Notes under the pieces: generated by a model
Databases searched by the model: none
What the model was told of the DNA's origin: nothing
The model's input: the letters and a program-made list of their open reading frames with translations, nothing else
Assembly: GCA_937908115.1 (NCBI GenBank)
Contig: CALEQZ010000020.1
Span: forward strand, 1 to 64,000
Length of the DNA: 64,000 nt
Origin: an uncultured Alcaligenaceae bacterium
Lineage (GTDB): Bacteria > Pseudomonadota > Gammaproteobacteria > Burkholderiales > Burkholderiaceae_B
Direction: 5' to 3'
Program-made: the position numbers and the translations under genes
Shown: one piece after another, positions 34,508-43,084 of the stretch
How positions within the stretch are numbered: the stretch's first letter is position 1
How the letters are laid out: each line of letters starts with the position of its first letter

Positions 34508-36004
34508 CTACTTCATGGCAATGGTGGTGTTGACCCCGCGCCCATGCGACGACCAGCGCGCGGTGACCGTCTTGGTCTGGGTCCAGAACTGCACCGCCTG
34601 CTTGCCGTTGGGCCCCAGGTCGCCCAGCTTGGATCCGCGCGATCCGGTGAAGCTGAACCAGGCCACCGGCACCGGAATGGGGATGTTGATCCCCACCTGG
34701 CCCACGTCGATGTTGTTCTGGAAGTAGCGCGCCGCGCCACCGTCCTGGGTGAACAGCGCCACGCCGTTGCCGTTGGGGTTGGCGTTGACGAAGGCCACGG
34801 CCTGCTCCAGCGTATCGACGGCGGCCACGCACAGCACTGGGCCGAAGATCTCCTCGCGATAGATCGTCATGTCCTGGCGCACGCCCGCAAAGATCGTAGG
34901 TCCGACGAAGTTGCCGTCCGGATAGCCCGGCACAGCGATGTTGCGCCCGTCGAGCAGCAGCTCGGCGCCCTCTTCGACGCCTTTCTGGATGAGCGATTCC
35001 ACCCGCTGGCGCGCCTGCTTGGACACGAGTGGCCCCAAGTCGGCCTGGCGGTCGGTGCCGGCGTTGACCTTGAGCTGGCGCGCGCGCTCGACCAGGTCGG
35101 GCAGCCAATCGCGGGCCTGGCCGACGAACACCGCCACCGATGCCGCCATGCAGCGCTGGCCGGCCGCCCCGAAGGCCGCGCCCACCAGGTGATCCAAGGC
35201 CGCGTCGCGGTCCGCGTCGGGCAGGATGACGCAATGGTTCTTGGCACCCATCATCGCCTGGCAGCGCTTGCCGGCGTTGCTCGCCCGACGATAAATCTCG
35301 GTGCCGACGCGGGTCGAGCCGATGAAGGACACGGCCTTGACATCGGGGTGTTCACACAAGGCGTTGGCCGCGTCGGGCCCGCCGTGCACGACGTTGAGCA
35401 CGCCCGGCGGCAGACCCGCCTCCAGGGCGAGCTGCGCCAGCAGCATCGTCGAACTCGGATCCTGCTCGGACGGCTTGAGCACGAAGGTGTTGCCGCACGA
35501 CACGGCGATCGGAAACATGAAGCACGGCAGCATCACGGGGAAGTTGAACGCCGTAATGCCCGCGCACACGCCCAGCGGCTGCACCAGGGTGTAAACGTCG
35601 ATGCCGCCTGCGGCGTTTTCGGCATATTCACCCAGTTGCAGGGTGGTGATCGCGCAGGCGTGCTCGACCACTTCCAAGCCGCGGCCAACCTCGCCCTCGG
35701 CATCGGGCAGCGTCTTGCCATGTTCGCGGGTGATCAGCTCGGCCAGGCGCCCGGTGTGTTCACGCAGCAGCTGCTGCAGGCGCAGCATGATGCGCATGCG
35801 CGTGCCCTGGCCCGTATTGCGCCAGGTTTCGTAGGCGCGCTTGGCGCTGGCCACGGCGCGGCCGATTTCCTCCGGCGTGGCAAAGGGCACGCGGGCGACC
35901 ACCTCCTGGGTCGCCGGGTTGACGACGTCGCGCCATTGCGTGGTGCGCGACTTGACCAGTTCGCCGTCGATGAGCAGCGGCACTTCGGCGGGGGAGGCAC
36001 TCAT
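34508..36004 (-). CDS. mmsA: methylmalonate-semialdehyde dehydrogenase (acylating)
   Basis: CoA-dependent aldehyde dehydrogenase that oxidises methylmalonate or malonate semialdehyde to propionyl-CoA or acetyl-CoA; used in valine, beta-alanine or inositol breakdown. 498 residues. Motifs are NFPVMLPCFMFPIA, GGPDAANAL, FIGSTRVGTEIYRRA and the catalytic Cys in GAAGQRCMAAS. Ribosome site AAGGAG. It follows the periplasmic binding protein gene by 40 bp. No mmsB or inositol genes are seen nearby. Confidence 0.95.
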   Translation of the reverse strand: MSASPAEVPLLIDGELVKSRTTQWRDVVNPATQEVVARVPFATPEEIGRAVASAKRAYETWRNTGQGTRMRIMLRLQQLLREHTGRLAELITREHGKTLPDAEGEVGRGLEVVEHACAITTLQLGEYAENAAGGIDVYTLVQPLGVCAGITAFNFPVMLPCFMFPIAVSCGNTFVLKPSEQDPSSTMLLAQLALEAGLPPGVLNVVHGGPDAANALCEHPDVKAVSFIGSTRVGTEIYRRASNAGKRCQAMMGAKNHCVILPDADRDAALDHLVGAAFGAAGQRCMAASVAVFVGQARDWLPDLVERARQLKVNAGTDRQADLGPLVSKQARQRVESLIQKGVEEGAELLLDGRNIAVPGYPDGNFVGPTIFAGVRQDMTIYREEIFGPVLCVAAVDTLEQAVAFVNANPNGNGVALFTQDGGAARYFQNNIDVGQVGINIPIPVPVAWFSFTGSRGSKLGDLGPNGKQAVQFWTQTKTVTARWSSHGRGVNTTIAMK

Positions 36005-36044
36005 GGAAAACTCCTTGCTATGGAAATGGGGCCGGGCCACGCCG

Positions 36045-37265
36045 CTAGCGCTGGGTCACGAGCGGGCAGGTCGATGCCGAAAGCGGCTGGAACGCTTCCT
36101 CGGCAGGAATGGTGGCGACCAGGCGCGAGTAATCCCAGCCGCCCGTGGATTCGCCGGGCTTCTTGACTTCGTACAAATACATGTCGTGGATCACCCTGCC
36201 GTCCGGGCGGATGGCCGCGTTGCGCATGATGGGATCGCGGATGGGCATGGCGCGCATTTGGTCGGCCACCACGCTGCCGGCGACCGAACCGCTGGCAGCG
36301 ACCGCGCGCAAGTAGTGCAGCACGCTGGAATAGACGCCGGCCTGGGTCATGGTCGGCTTCAAGCCCCGGAAGGCTTTCTCGAAGCGCGCGGCCCACTGGC
36401 GCGTGGCGTCGTCGAAATCCCAATAAAAGCCGTCGACGTAGGTCAGGCCCTGGGCATTGTCCAAGCCCAGCGCGCGCAGGTCTGACAAGAAGATGAGCAG
36501 GGATACCAGGCGCTGGCCGCCTTCGACGATGCCGAATTCGCGCGCCTGCTTCACGGCGTTGACCGTGTCCTGCCCGCCGTTGGCCAGCGCAACGACGTCC
36601 GCGCCCGAGGACTGCGCCTGCAGCAGGTAGGAGGCGAAGTCGGGCACATTCAGCGGGTGCCGGACGCTGCCTGCGACCTTGCCGCCGAGCAAGGTGACCA
36701 TCTTGGCCGTGTCGGCCTCCAGCGAGTGCCCGAACGCATAGTCCACCGTCAGGAAGAACCAGCTCTTGCCGCCGGCGCGCACGGTCGCCCGCGCCCCGCC
36801 GACCGACTGGGAATACGTGTCGAACATCCAATGAAAGCCCACTGGCGAGCAAGATGCGTTGGTCAGGTCCGTGGTGGCCGGCCCGGAAAACATCACGACC
36901 TTGTCCTTTTCGCGCGCGATGCCCTGCACCGCCAGCGCCACTGCCGAGTTGGTCAGGTCGGCGATCGCGGTCACGCCGTCGCGGTCGAACCATTCCCGGG
37001 CGCGCGCCGCGCCCACGTCGGCCTTGTTTTGGTGGTCGGCCGATACCAGGTCTATCTTCATGCCGCGACATTCGGCCTGCAGGCAGTCGTCGATGGCCAT
37101 GCGGGCCGCGGCTACCGATCCCGCGCCGCCCATGGCGGCGTACGTGCCGGACATGTCGGTGAGCACGCCGATCTTGACCGGCGGCGGCTCGGCGGCCCAG
37201 GCCTGCGCCGCGAACGCGGCACCCACACACCATCCCGCGGCCAGGCCGCGCAGTTGCTTGTTCAT
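36045..37265 (-). CDS. orphan ABC substrate-binding protein (branched-chain amino acid / HAAT family)
   Basis: 406-residue periplasmic receptor of the Peripla_BP_6 type. Signal peptide at about 1-24 (ending AAQAWAAEPP). Core motifs are VKIGVLTDMSGTYAAMGGAG, VSADHQNKADVGAARAREW and AGVYSSVLHYLRAVAASG. Ribosome site AGGAGAC. No LivH/LivM/LivF/LivG-like genes are in the window, so permeases must come from elsewhere. It shares a transcript with mmsA and is divergent from a LysR regulator, suggesting its ligand is converted to a semialdehyde. Confidence 0.93.
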   Translation of the reverse strand: MNKQLRGLAAGWCVGAAFAAQAWAAEPPPVKIGVLTDMSGTYAAMGGAGSVAAARMAIDDCLQAECRGMKIDLVSADHQNKADVGAARAREWFDRDGVTAIADLTNSAVALAVQGIAREKDKVVMFSGPATTDLTNASCSPVGFHWMFDTYSQSVGGARATVRAGGKSWFFLTVDYAFGHSLEADTAKMVTLLGGKVAGSVRHPLNVPDFASYLLQAQSSGADVVALANGGQDTVNAVKQAREFGIVEGGQRLVSLLIFLSDLRALGLDNAQGLTYVDGFYWDFDDATRQWAARFEKAFRGLKPTMTQAGVYSSVLHYLRAVAASGSVAGSVVADQMRAMPIRDPIMRNAAIRPDGRVIHDMYLYEVKKPGESTGGWDYSRLVATIPAEEAFQPLSASTCPLVTQR

Positions 37266-37374
37266 GGGGATGTCTCCTGGTTGTCGTCGTTATCTGCCGT
37301 GCACCGGCCCGGCAGCGCTGGCCGGGCAACGGCAAGGCCAGTGTAGATGTGTGAAAATGCCGATCGCAACGGCA

Positions 37375-37406
37375 GATTCGCACATACGTTGTGCAAATTC
37401 GCACAA
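37375..37406. promoter_or_regulatory. LysR-type operator with dyad TTGTGC-N6-GCACAA
   Basis: TTGTGC (37389-37394) and GCACAA (37401-37406) are a perfect inverted repeat that fits the LysR T-N11-A box; ATTCGCACA also occurs at 37376-37384. It sits just before the LysR start within the 152-bp divergent region, the expected place for autoregulation and control of the mmsA transcript. Confidence 0.6.
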
Positions 37407-37417
37407 GGACCACGTCG

Positions 37418-38452
37418 ATGGACGCACCGCTGGATTGGGACGGACTGCGCTATTTCCTGGCCGTGGCACGTACCCAGCGGGTCAGCGCGGCCGCCCGGTT
37501 GCTGGGCGTGGAGCACACGACGGTGGCGCGGCGCATCCGCGCGCTGGAAGCGTCGCTCGGCACGCTACTGTTCGAAAAATCGCGCGGCGCCGGCTTCGTG
37601 CTGACCGGCGAAGGACAACGGCTATTCACCCACGCCGAGCAGATCGAAAACAGCGTGGACGCGGCCCGCGAGCAGCTGTCGGGCACCGGCCAGGCCTTGT
37701 CCGGGCACATGCGCATCGGCGCCACCGAGGGCTTCGGCAGCTACGTGATCATGCCGCTGCTGGCCGAGTTCCAGCGCCACTACCCGCACATCACGCTGGA
37801 TGTGCTGCCCGTGCCGCGCTTTGTCAGCCTGTCACGGCGCGAGGCGGACCTGGCCATCACCATCGAGCGCCCGCAGCGCGGCCCTTACGTCTGCACCAAG
37901 CTGTGCGACTACGCGCTGAAGCTGTACGGCACGCACGCCTACCTGGCGCGCCACAAGCCCATACGCTCGAGCCGTGACCTGGCCGGGCACAGCTTCATCG
38001 GCTACGTCGACGAGCTGCTGTTCAGCGAACGCCTGCGCTACCTGGAGGACGTGCTGCCCGGCGCCCAGGTGGTGTTGCGCAGCACCAGCGTCATCGCGCA
38101 GTACCACGCGGCGCTGCAAGGGCGGTCGCTGGCCATCCTGCCCTGCTTCATCGCCGCGCAGGATCCCCGGCTGGCGCCGGTGCTGGAAGACGAGGTGACC
38201 ATCACCCGGACCTTCTGGATGTACTGCCACGAGGACGTGCGCCGCCTCAAGCGCGTGACGCTGCTGTGGGACTACCTGCGGCGCTCGATCGCGCACAACG
38301 CCGCGCTAATGGCTGGCGAACACGGCACCATGCGCTTCTTGCCCGGGCCGCCCGACGGCAGGCAAGCCCACGAGTCAGCGCGGGCGCGCCGCGCTAGCGG
38401 CGGGCCGCCTCGACCGGGCCAGGCGCCACGCCCGGATCGCGAGGCGCCTTGA
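37418..38452 (+). CDS. LysR family transcriptional regulator
   Basis: 344 residues: winged helix at about 7-65 (LRYFLAVARTQRVSAAARLLG, EHTTVARRIRALE), then a substrate-binding domain to about 295. The last 45 or so residues are a Pro/Arg/Gly-rich tail not expected for the family. That tail overlaps the end of the convergent lptF by 59 bp. Start chosen at the ATG preceded by AAGGACC. Divergent from the binding protein-mmsA pair, which it probably controls. Confidence 0.93.
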   Translation: MDAPLDWDGLRYFLAVARTQRVSAAARLLGVEHTTVARRIRALEASLGTLLFEKSRGAGFVLTGEGQRLFTHAEQIENSVDAAREQLSGTGQALSGHMRIGATEGFGSYVIMPLLAEFQRHYPHITLDVLPVPRFVSLSRREADLAITIERPQRGPYVCTKLCDYALKLYGTHAYLARHKPIRSSRDLAGHSFIGYVDELLFSERLRYLEDVLPGAQVVLRSTSVIAQYHAALQGRSLAILPCFIAAQDPRLAPVLEDEVTITRTFWMYCHEDVRRLKRVTLLWDYLRRSIAHNAALMAGEHGTMRFLPGPPDGRQAHESARARRASGGPPRPGQAPRPDREAP

Positions 38453-39530
38453 CGCGCAGCCGCCGGTACAGCAGGTAGGCGGTCAGCGCGGCGAACACCG
38501 CATGCACCGCCCAGACGCCGATGCCGAAGCTCAGCTTGCCGCCGCCGATCCAGCCGCGCGACAGGTTGATCAGGTTCATGTACAGCAGGGCCACCAAACC
38601 TGCCATCAGCAGGTCGCCGGAGCGCCCCAGCCTGGGGTTGACCGCGCCCAGCGGAATGGCCAGCAGCGCCAGGTTCAACGCGGCCAGCGGCAACGCAATG
38701 CGCCACATGATCTGCGACCAGGACCGGTCGTTGTTGTCGGCAAACAGCTGCATCGTCGGCCGCGCCTTCATCACCTGCTCGGCCGCGGCCCGCGCCGCAG
38801 CCATGGGGTCTTCTTCGCTGCTGCTTTCCAGCCGCACGCCGTAGCGCGCGAAGTCGGCCAGGCGCATCTCGGGCGAGCCCGGCTTGATGTCGAAGCGCTG
38901 GCCCTGGTCGAGCACCAGGAAGCGGTCGCCGTTTTCCATGACCTCGATGCGCGCGCTGCTGGCCGTCACCACGCTGTGCCATTCCGGGTCGACCACGCGC
39001 ACGAAGACGTTGCCCAATTGGTCACCTTCGCGCACCGGATCCTCGGCAAAGAATACGCGCTGGCCGTCGGCGGCCTCGGCAAACTGGCCCGCGGCCACCT
39101 TGGACAAATCCGAGCGCTGCTCGTAGCGCTCGCGGTACTCGGCGATCTGCCGGTAGGCCCAAGGCGAAGCGGCCAGCGTCAGCACCGCGATCACGATGGC
39201 CACCGGCACCGCGCAGCGCAGCACGGGCCGGATCCAGTTGGCAAGCGACAGGCCACTTGCGAACCAGACGACCATTTCCGATTCGCGATAGGCGCGGGTG
39301 ACCGTGGTCAGCACCGCGATGAACAGCGACACCGCCAGGATCACCGGCAGCGCCGTGATGGACGAGAACGCAGCCAGGCCGAGCACCACGTCCGCGCCGA
39401 TGGAGCCACCCGCCGCTTCGCCCAGCAGCCGCACCAGCAGCACGCTGAGCCAAACGATGATCAGGGTGGAAAGGACAACGCCGGCGTGACTGGTGATTTC
39501 GGAAACGACCGCGCGTTTGAATAGGGACAT
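38394..39530 (-). CDS. lptF: LPS export ABC transporter permease LptF
   Basis: Inner-membrane subunit of LptB2FG, which extracts lipopolysaccharide from the inner membrane. 378 residues with membrane segments near both ends (SHAGVVLSTLIIVWLSVLLVRLL near the start) around a periplasmic beta-jellyroll domain (SDLSKVAAGQF, RVFFAEDP). The start MSLFKRAVV matches the family. Divergent from pepA with 59 bp between starts, a classic arrangement. The lptG partner is not on this side, where a convergent regulator lies. Confidence 0.95.
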   Translation of the reverse strand: MSLFKRAVVSEITSHAGVVLSTLIIVWLSVLLVRLLGEAAGGSIGADVVLGLAAFSSITALPVILAVSLFIAVLTTVTRAYRESEMVVWFASGLSLANWIRPVLRCAVPVAIVIAVLTLAASPWAYRQIAEYRERYEQRSDLSKVAAGQFAEAADGQRVFFAEDPVREGDQLGNVFVRVVDPEWHSVVTASSARIEVMENGDRFLVLDQGQRFDIKPGSPEMRLADFARYGVRLESSSEEDPMAAARAAAEQVMKARPTMQLFADNNDRSWSQIMWRIALPLAALNLALLAIPLGAVNPRLGRSGDLLMAGLVALLYMNLINLSRGWIGGGKLSFGIGVWAVHAVFAALTAYLLYRRLRVKAPRDPGVAPGPVEAARR

Positions 39531-39589
39531 GTGAAGAATTGCGGGATAATCAGCGGCATCCTTTCGACGCACACCGGGGCAGAACCCTT

Positions 39590-41101
39590 ATGGAATTTAG
39601 CACACAGACCACCGCCTCCCTGCACCAGATCAAGACCGCGGCGCTGGCCGTCGGCGTGTATGCCGACGGCGTGCTCACGCCCGCGGCCGATAGCGTGGAC
39701 CGCGCCGCCGGCGGCGCGCTGCGGGCCGTCGTCAAGGGCGAGTTCCGTGGCCGTCCCGGCAGCACGCTGGTGCTGCGCAACCTGGACGGCGTGGCCGCCC
39801 AGCGCGTGGTGTTGGTGGGCTTGGGCAAACAGGACGAATACAACGCCCGGGCGCATGCCGGCGCCGAGCAGGCCTTCGTTTCTCTGTGCGCGCAGGCCAG
39901 CCTGGCCGAAGCCGTTTCCACGCTGGCGGCCGAACCCTGCCCCGGCACGACCATCCGCTCACGCGCACGCGCCGCGGCCATCGCCGCCGGCGCGGCCACC
40001 TACCGCTACGATGCCACCTTCGGCAAGCGCGAGCGCGACGCCGCGCCGCGGCTGCGCAAGCTGGCGCTGTCGGTCTCGCGCACCGATGCGGCGCTGGCCC
40101 AAAGCGGCCTGCGCGAAGGCCGCGCCATCGCCAATGGCATGACGCTGGCCCGCGACCTCGGCAACCTGCCGGGCAACGTCTGCACCCCCGCCTATCTGGG
40201 CGACACGGCGCGCAAGCTGGCGCGCGAATTCAAGTCCATCAAGGTCGAGGTACTCGAGCGCAAGCAGATCGAGGCGCTGCGCATGGGCGCCTTCCTGTCG
40301 GTGGCGCGCGGTTCGGACGAACCGCCGCGCTTCATCGTCCTGCGCTACTCGGGCAAGGCGGCGGCCAAGTCCAAGGCGGCCAAGCCCGGCAAGGGCCCGG
40401 TCGTGCTGGTCGGCAAAGGCATCACCTTCGATTCCGGCGGCATCTCGATCAAGCCGGCGGCCACGATGGACGAGATGAAGTACGACATGTGCGGCGCGGC
40501 CAGCGTGCTGGGCGCGCTGCGTGCCGTCGCCGAGCTGGAGCTGCCGCAGGAAGTCGTCGGCCTGATCCCGGCCTGCGAAAACCTGCCCAGCGGCCGCGCC
40601 AACAAGCCGGGCGACGTGGTCACCAGCATGTCCGGCCAGACCATAGAAATCCTCAACACCGACGCCGAGGGCCGGCTCATTCTGTGCGACGCGCTGACCT
40701 ACGCCGAGCGCTTCAAGCCGTCGGCGGTGATCGACATCGCCACGCTGACCGGCGCCTGCGTGGTCGCGCTCGGCCACGTCAATACCGGCCTGTTCAGCAA
40801 GGACGACGCCCTGGCCGAGGCCCTGCTGGCCGCCGGGCGCGAAACGCTCGACCCGGCCTGGCGCATGCCGCTGGACGATCCGTACCAGGAACAACTCAAG
40901 TCCAACTTCGCCGACATGGCCAACATCGGCGGCCCCCCGGCCGGGGCGGTGACCGCCGCCTGCTTCCTGTCGCGCTTTGCCCGCGCCTACCCGTGGGCCC
41001 ACCTGGACATCGCCGGCACCGCCTGGCGCAGCGGCAAGGACAAGGGCGCCACGGGCCGGCCGGTGCCGCTGCTGGTGCAATACCTGCTCGGCCAAGGGTA
41101 G
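39590..41101 (+). CDS. pepA: leucyl aminopeptidase (M17, PepA)
   Basis: Hexameric cytosolic metallo-aminopeptidase, also a DNA-binding protein in E. coli. 503 residues, the E. coli length. The C-terminal catalytic domain has the metal-binding GKGITFDSGGISIKP and the family signature NTDAEGRL; NIGGPPAGAVTAA is also present. A weak GATAAT at 39545-39550 may be its -10. It is followed by holC after 3 bp, the common pepA-holC pair. Confidence 0.97.
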   Translation: MEFSTQTTASLHQIKTAALAVGVYADGVLTPAADSVDRAAGGALRAVVKGEFRGRPGSTLVLRNLDGVAAQRVVLVGLGKQDEYNARAHAGAEQAFVSLCAQASLAEAVSTLAAEPCPGTTIRSRARAAAIAAGAATYRYDATFGKRERDAAPRLRKLALSVSRTDAALAQSGLREGRAIANGMTLARDLGNLPGNVCTPAYLGDTARKLAREFKSIKVEVLERKQIEALRMGAFLSVARGSDEPPRFIVLRYSGKAAAKSKAAKPGKGPVVLVGKGITFDSGGISIKPAATMDEMKYDMCGAASVLGALRAVAELELPQEVVGLIPACENLPSGRANKPGDVVTSMSGQTIEILNTDAEGRLILCDALTYAERFKPSAVIDIATLTGACVVALGHVNTGLFSKDDALAEALLAAGRETLDPAWRMPLDDPYQEQLKSNFADMANIGGPPAGAVTAACFLSRFARAYPWAHLDIAGTAWRSGKDKGATGRPVPLLVQYLLGQG

Positions 41102-41104
41102 GCA

Positions 41105-41569
41105 ATGGACGCTGCCGGGCACGACGGCCAAGTGGACTTCGCCTTCGGTGCGCGCGACCGGCTGCGCACCGCCTGCCAGATCGCGCGCAAGCGCTACCTG
41201 GAAGGCAGCCGCCTGGTGGTCTATTGCAGCGACAGCGCCCGGCTGACGGCCTTCGACCGCCTGCTGTGGAGTTTCGACGACACGTCCTTCATCCCCCACG
41301 TGCTCGCCGACGACCCGCTCGTGGCCGACACGCCGGTGGTGCTGACCGCCGGGTCGCCGCAGGCGGCGCGCGAGGCGATGGGCCCGCAGGCCGAGCCCTG
41401 GCTGCTGAACCTGGATGACGCCTGCCCGCCCGATTGCGAGGCATTCGCGCGCATAATGGAAGTCGTCTCCGACGACCCGCTGGAGCGCCAGTTGGCGCGC
41501 CAGCGCTGGCGCGCCTACCAAGCGCAGGGTCGCCGGCTGCAGGCGCACGACCTGAGCCGTCGTGCCTAG
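41105..41569 (+). CDS. holC: DNA polymerase III subunit chi
   Basis: Clamp-loader accessory protein that ties the replisome to single-strand-binding protein. 154 residues. Family segments are VDFAFGARDRLRTACQIARKRYLEG, VVYCSDSARLTAFDRLLWSFDDTSFIPH and LLNLDDACPP. It begins 3 bp after the pepA stop, so translation is probably coupled. Confidence 0.94.
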   Translation: MDAAGHDGQVDFAFGARDRLRTACQIARKRYLEGSRLVVYCSDSARLTAFDRLLWSFDDTSFIPHVLADDPLVADTPVVLTAGSPQAAREAMGPQAEPWLLNLDDACPPDCEAFARIMEVVSDDPLERQLARQRWRAYQAQGRRLQAHDLSRRA

Positions 41570-41603
41570 GCGCAGGCGCGGCGCATCTCCGAACGAGGCC
41601 GCC

Positions 41604-41954
41604 ATGTCCTACGATCCCGACGATCCCGGCATCCCGACGCTGACCACGCGGGTCACCCTGCCCGGCCCCAAGCAAGGCCACGACACTGGCAGCGCCAGCC
41701 CGCCGCGGGACGAATCGTCCCAGCCGCCACCCCATGGGCCTGCCGGCTTGGTGCCCGCCCCGCAGGCGCCCGCACCGGGGCCGGAGCGGCGCGTCGCGAT
41801 CACCGGCGCCCTGCAGGCAATCCTGGAAGCCGAGGTCGAACGCGCCGTCGCGCGGGCCCTGGACGACGCCATAGACGAGGTCCGGGCGCGGCTGGAACGC
41901 GAAATCCCCGCCCTGGTGCAGCGCGCGCTTGCACGCGCCGGCAACGACGCATGA
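41604..41954 (+). CDS. hypothetical protein (DUF2486-like)
   Basis: 116 residues: a disordered Pro/Gly/Ser-rich N-terminal half opening MSYDPDDPGIPTLTTRV, then a charged helix (ALQAILEAEVERAVARALDDAI and on) that may form a coiled coil. The opening and the place after holC recall the DUF2486 proteins of Burkholderiales, but I am not certain. Ribosome site GAGGCC. Function unknown; possibly a small partner of a DNA or RNA process judged only by its neighbour. Confidence 0.75.
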   Translation: MSYDPDDPGIPTLTTRVTLPGPKQGHDTGSASPPRDESSQPPPHGPAGLVPAPQAPAPGPERRVAITGALQAILEAEVERAVARALDDAIDEVRARLEREIPALVQRALARAGNDA

Positions 41955-42062
41955 GCCATCAGCGCCCCGCGACATTCAGGGAACTGTCAGGTATTCTTAC
42001 GGTCTTAACCGGGCGAAGCTTTCCAAGCCCGCAAGCCATTTCCGGACAACAAGGAGCTTTAC

Positions 42063-42770
42063 ATGCGCGACCTACGTCCCTCCCCCCTGGCCCGTACCGG
42101 CCCGTATGCCGCGCCGGGCGAAGTCGTACGCAACCGCGTGTTGCGCAACACCTACTGGCTGCTGGCGCTGTCGCTGGTGCCGACCGTGCTGGGCGCCGCG
42201 CTGGGGCTGACCACCGGCCTGAACCAGTTCATGGCGGCCAGTCCGGGACTGACTACCATCCTGTTCCTGGTCGGCGCCTTCGGCCTGATGTTCGCCATCG
42301 AGCGCAACAAGAACAGCTCGGTGGGCGTGGCGCTGCTGCTGGCCTTCACGTTCTTCATGGGCGTGATGCTGTCGCGCATGCTCGGCTTCGTGCTGGGCAT
42401 GAACAACGGCGCGCAGCTCATCATGACCGCCTTCGGCGGTACGGCCATCGTGTTCGGCACCATGGCCACCCTGGCCACCACGCTCAAGCGCGACCTCTCC
42501 GGCCTGCAGAAATGGCTGTTCACCGGTGCGGTCGTGATCCTGGTGGCGGCGCTGGCCAACATCTTCCTGCAACTGCCCGCGCTGATGCTGACCATCTCCG
42601 TGCTGGCCATCGTCATCTTCTCGGCCTTCATGCTGGTCGACCTGCAGCGCGTGGTCAACGGCGGCGAAACCAACTATGTCAGCGCCACCCTGGCCATTTA
42701 CCTGGACATCTACAACGTGTTCGTCAACCTGCTGATGCTGCTCGGCATCTTCGGCGGCAACCGCGAATAA
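42063..42770 (+). CDS. Bax inhibitor-1/YccA family membrane protein
   Basis: 235 residues with seven predicted membrane helices after a cytosolic N-terminus. The first helix follows NRVLRNTYWLLALSLVPTV, and the last carries the conserved LDIYNVFVNLLMLLGIFGG end of the BI-1 family. YccA modulates FtsH; others are pH-sensitive calcium leak channels. Ribosome site AGGAGC 3-8 bp before the ATG region. It is followed by a 20-bp palindrome and a strong terminator, so it is probably monocistronic. Confidence 0.93.
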   Translation: MRDLRPSPLARTGPYAAPGEVVRNRVLRNTYWLLALSLVPTVLGAALGLTTGLNQFMAASPGLTTILFLVGAFGLMFAIERNKNSSVGVALLLAFTFFMGVMLSRMLGFVLGMNNGAQLIMTAFGGTAIVFGTMATLATTLKRDLSGLQKWLFTGAVVILVAALANIFLQLPALMLTISVLAIVIFSAFMLVDLQRVVNGGETNYVSATLAIYLDIYNVFVNLLMLLGIFGGNRE

Positions 42771-42780
42771 GCCGATGCCG

Positions 42781-42800
42781 TGCCGGCAGGCCTGCCGGCA
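42781..42800. repeat. perfect 20-bp palindrome
   Basis: TGCCGGCAGG is followed directly by CCTGCCGGCA, its exact reverse complement, with no spacer. It lies 11 bp after the BI-1 gene stop and 16 bp before a terminator. It may be a protein-binding dyad or part of the mRNA end; GC-rich palindromes also arise by chance in this genome. Confidence 0.8.
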
Positions 42801-42816
42801 ACACCCCTTCGATCCC

Positions 42817-42846
42817 AAGCCTGCCCCACCGGGGCAGGCTTTTTTG
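42817..42846 (+). terminator. strong rho-independent terminator after the BI-1 gene
   Basis: AAGCCTGCCCC (42817-42827) pairs with GGGGCAGGCTT (42831-42841) around a 3-nt loop, followed by five T. A textbook structure. Confidence 0.92.
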
Positions 42847-43025
42847 CGGCACCGTGGTCCACACTCGCCCCGGGGCGCCAGCGGCCGCTTCGGTCCGAGG
42901 CGACGGGTCAACCCCTTCGCGCGGGGCATGGTGCAAGCCAGGATGCGACCAGCACCGTCGGCATGCCCCGTTTTAGGTATTAGGTTTCTGCGAACATCCA
43001 TATCATTGGACCAAACAACATCCCC

Positions 43026-43042
43026 TTGTGCGGCCGACACAA
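43026..43042. promoter_or_regulatory. LysR-like dyad TTGTG-N7-CACAA before the Bug gene
   Basis: TTGTG (43026-43030) and CACAA (43038-43042) form an inverted repeat with T-N11-A spacing, 43 bp before the start of the Bug-deacylase-PLP cassette. The likely partner is the LysR regulator at 46191-47138. Confidence 0.45.
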
Positions 43043-43084
43043 TAGCGCTGCCACGACCCAACCAATGGATAAAAGGGGATCGCC

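Larger units (their letters stand above)
42771..43084. other. 314-bp intergenic region with palindrome, terminator and LysR-like box
   Basis: This gap carries the perfect palindrome at 42781-42800, a terminator at 42817-42846, a stretch with no recognised element, and near the right end an AT-richer part with a TTGTG-N7-CACAA dyad before the Bug gene. I see no gene in it. Confidence 0.7.
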
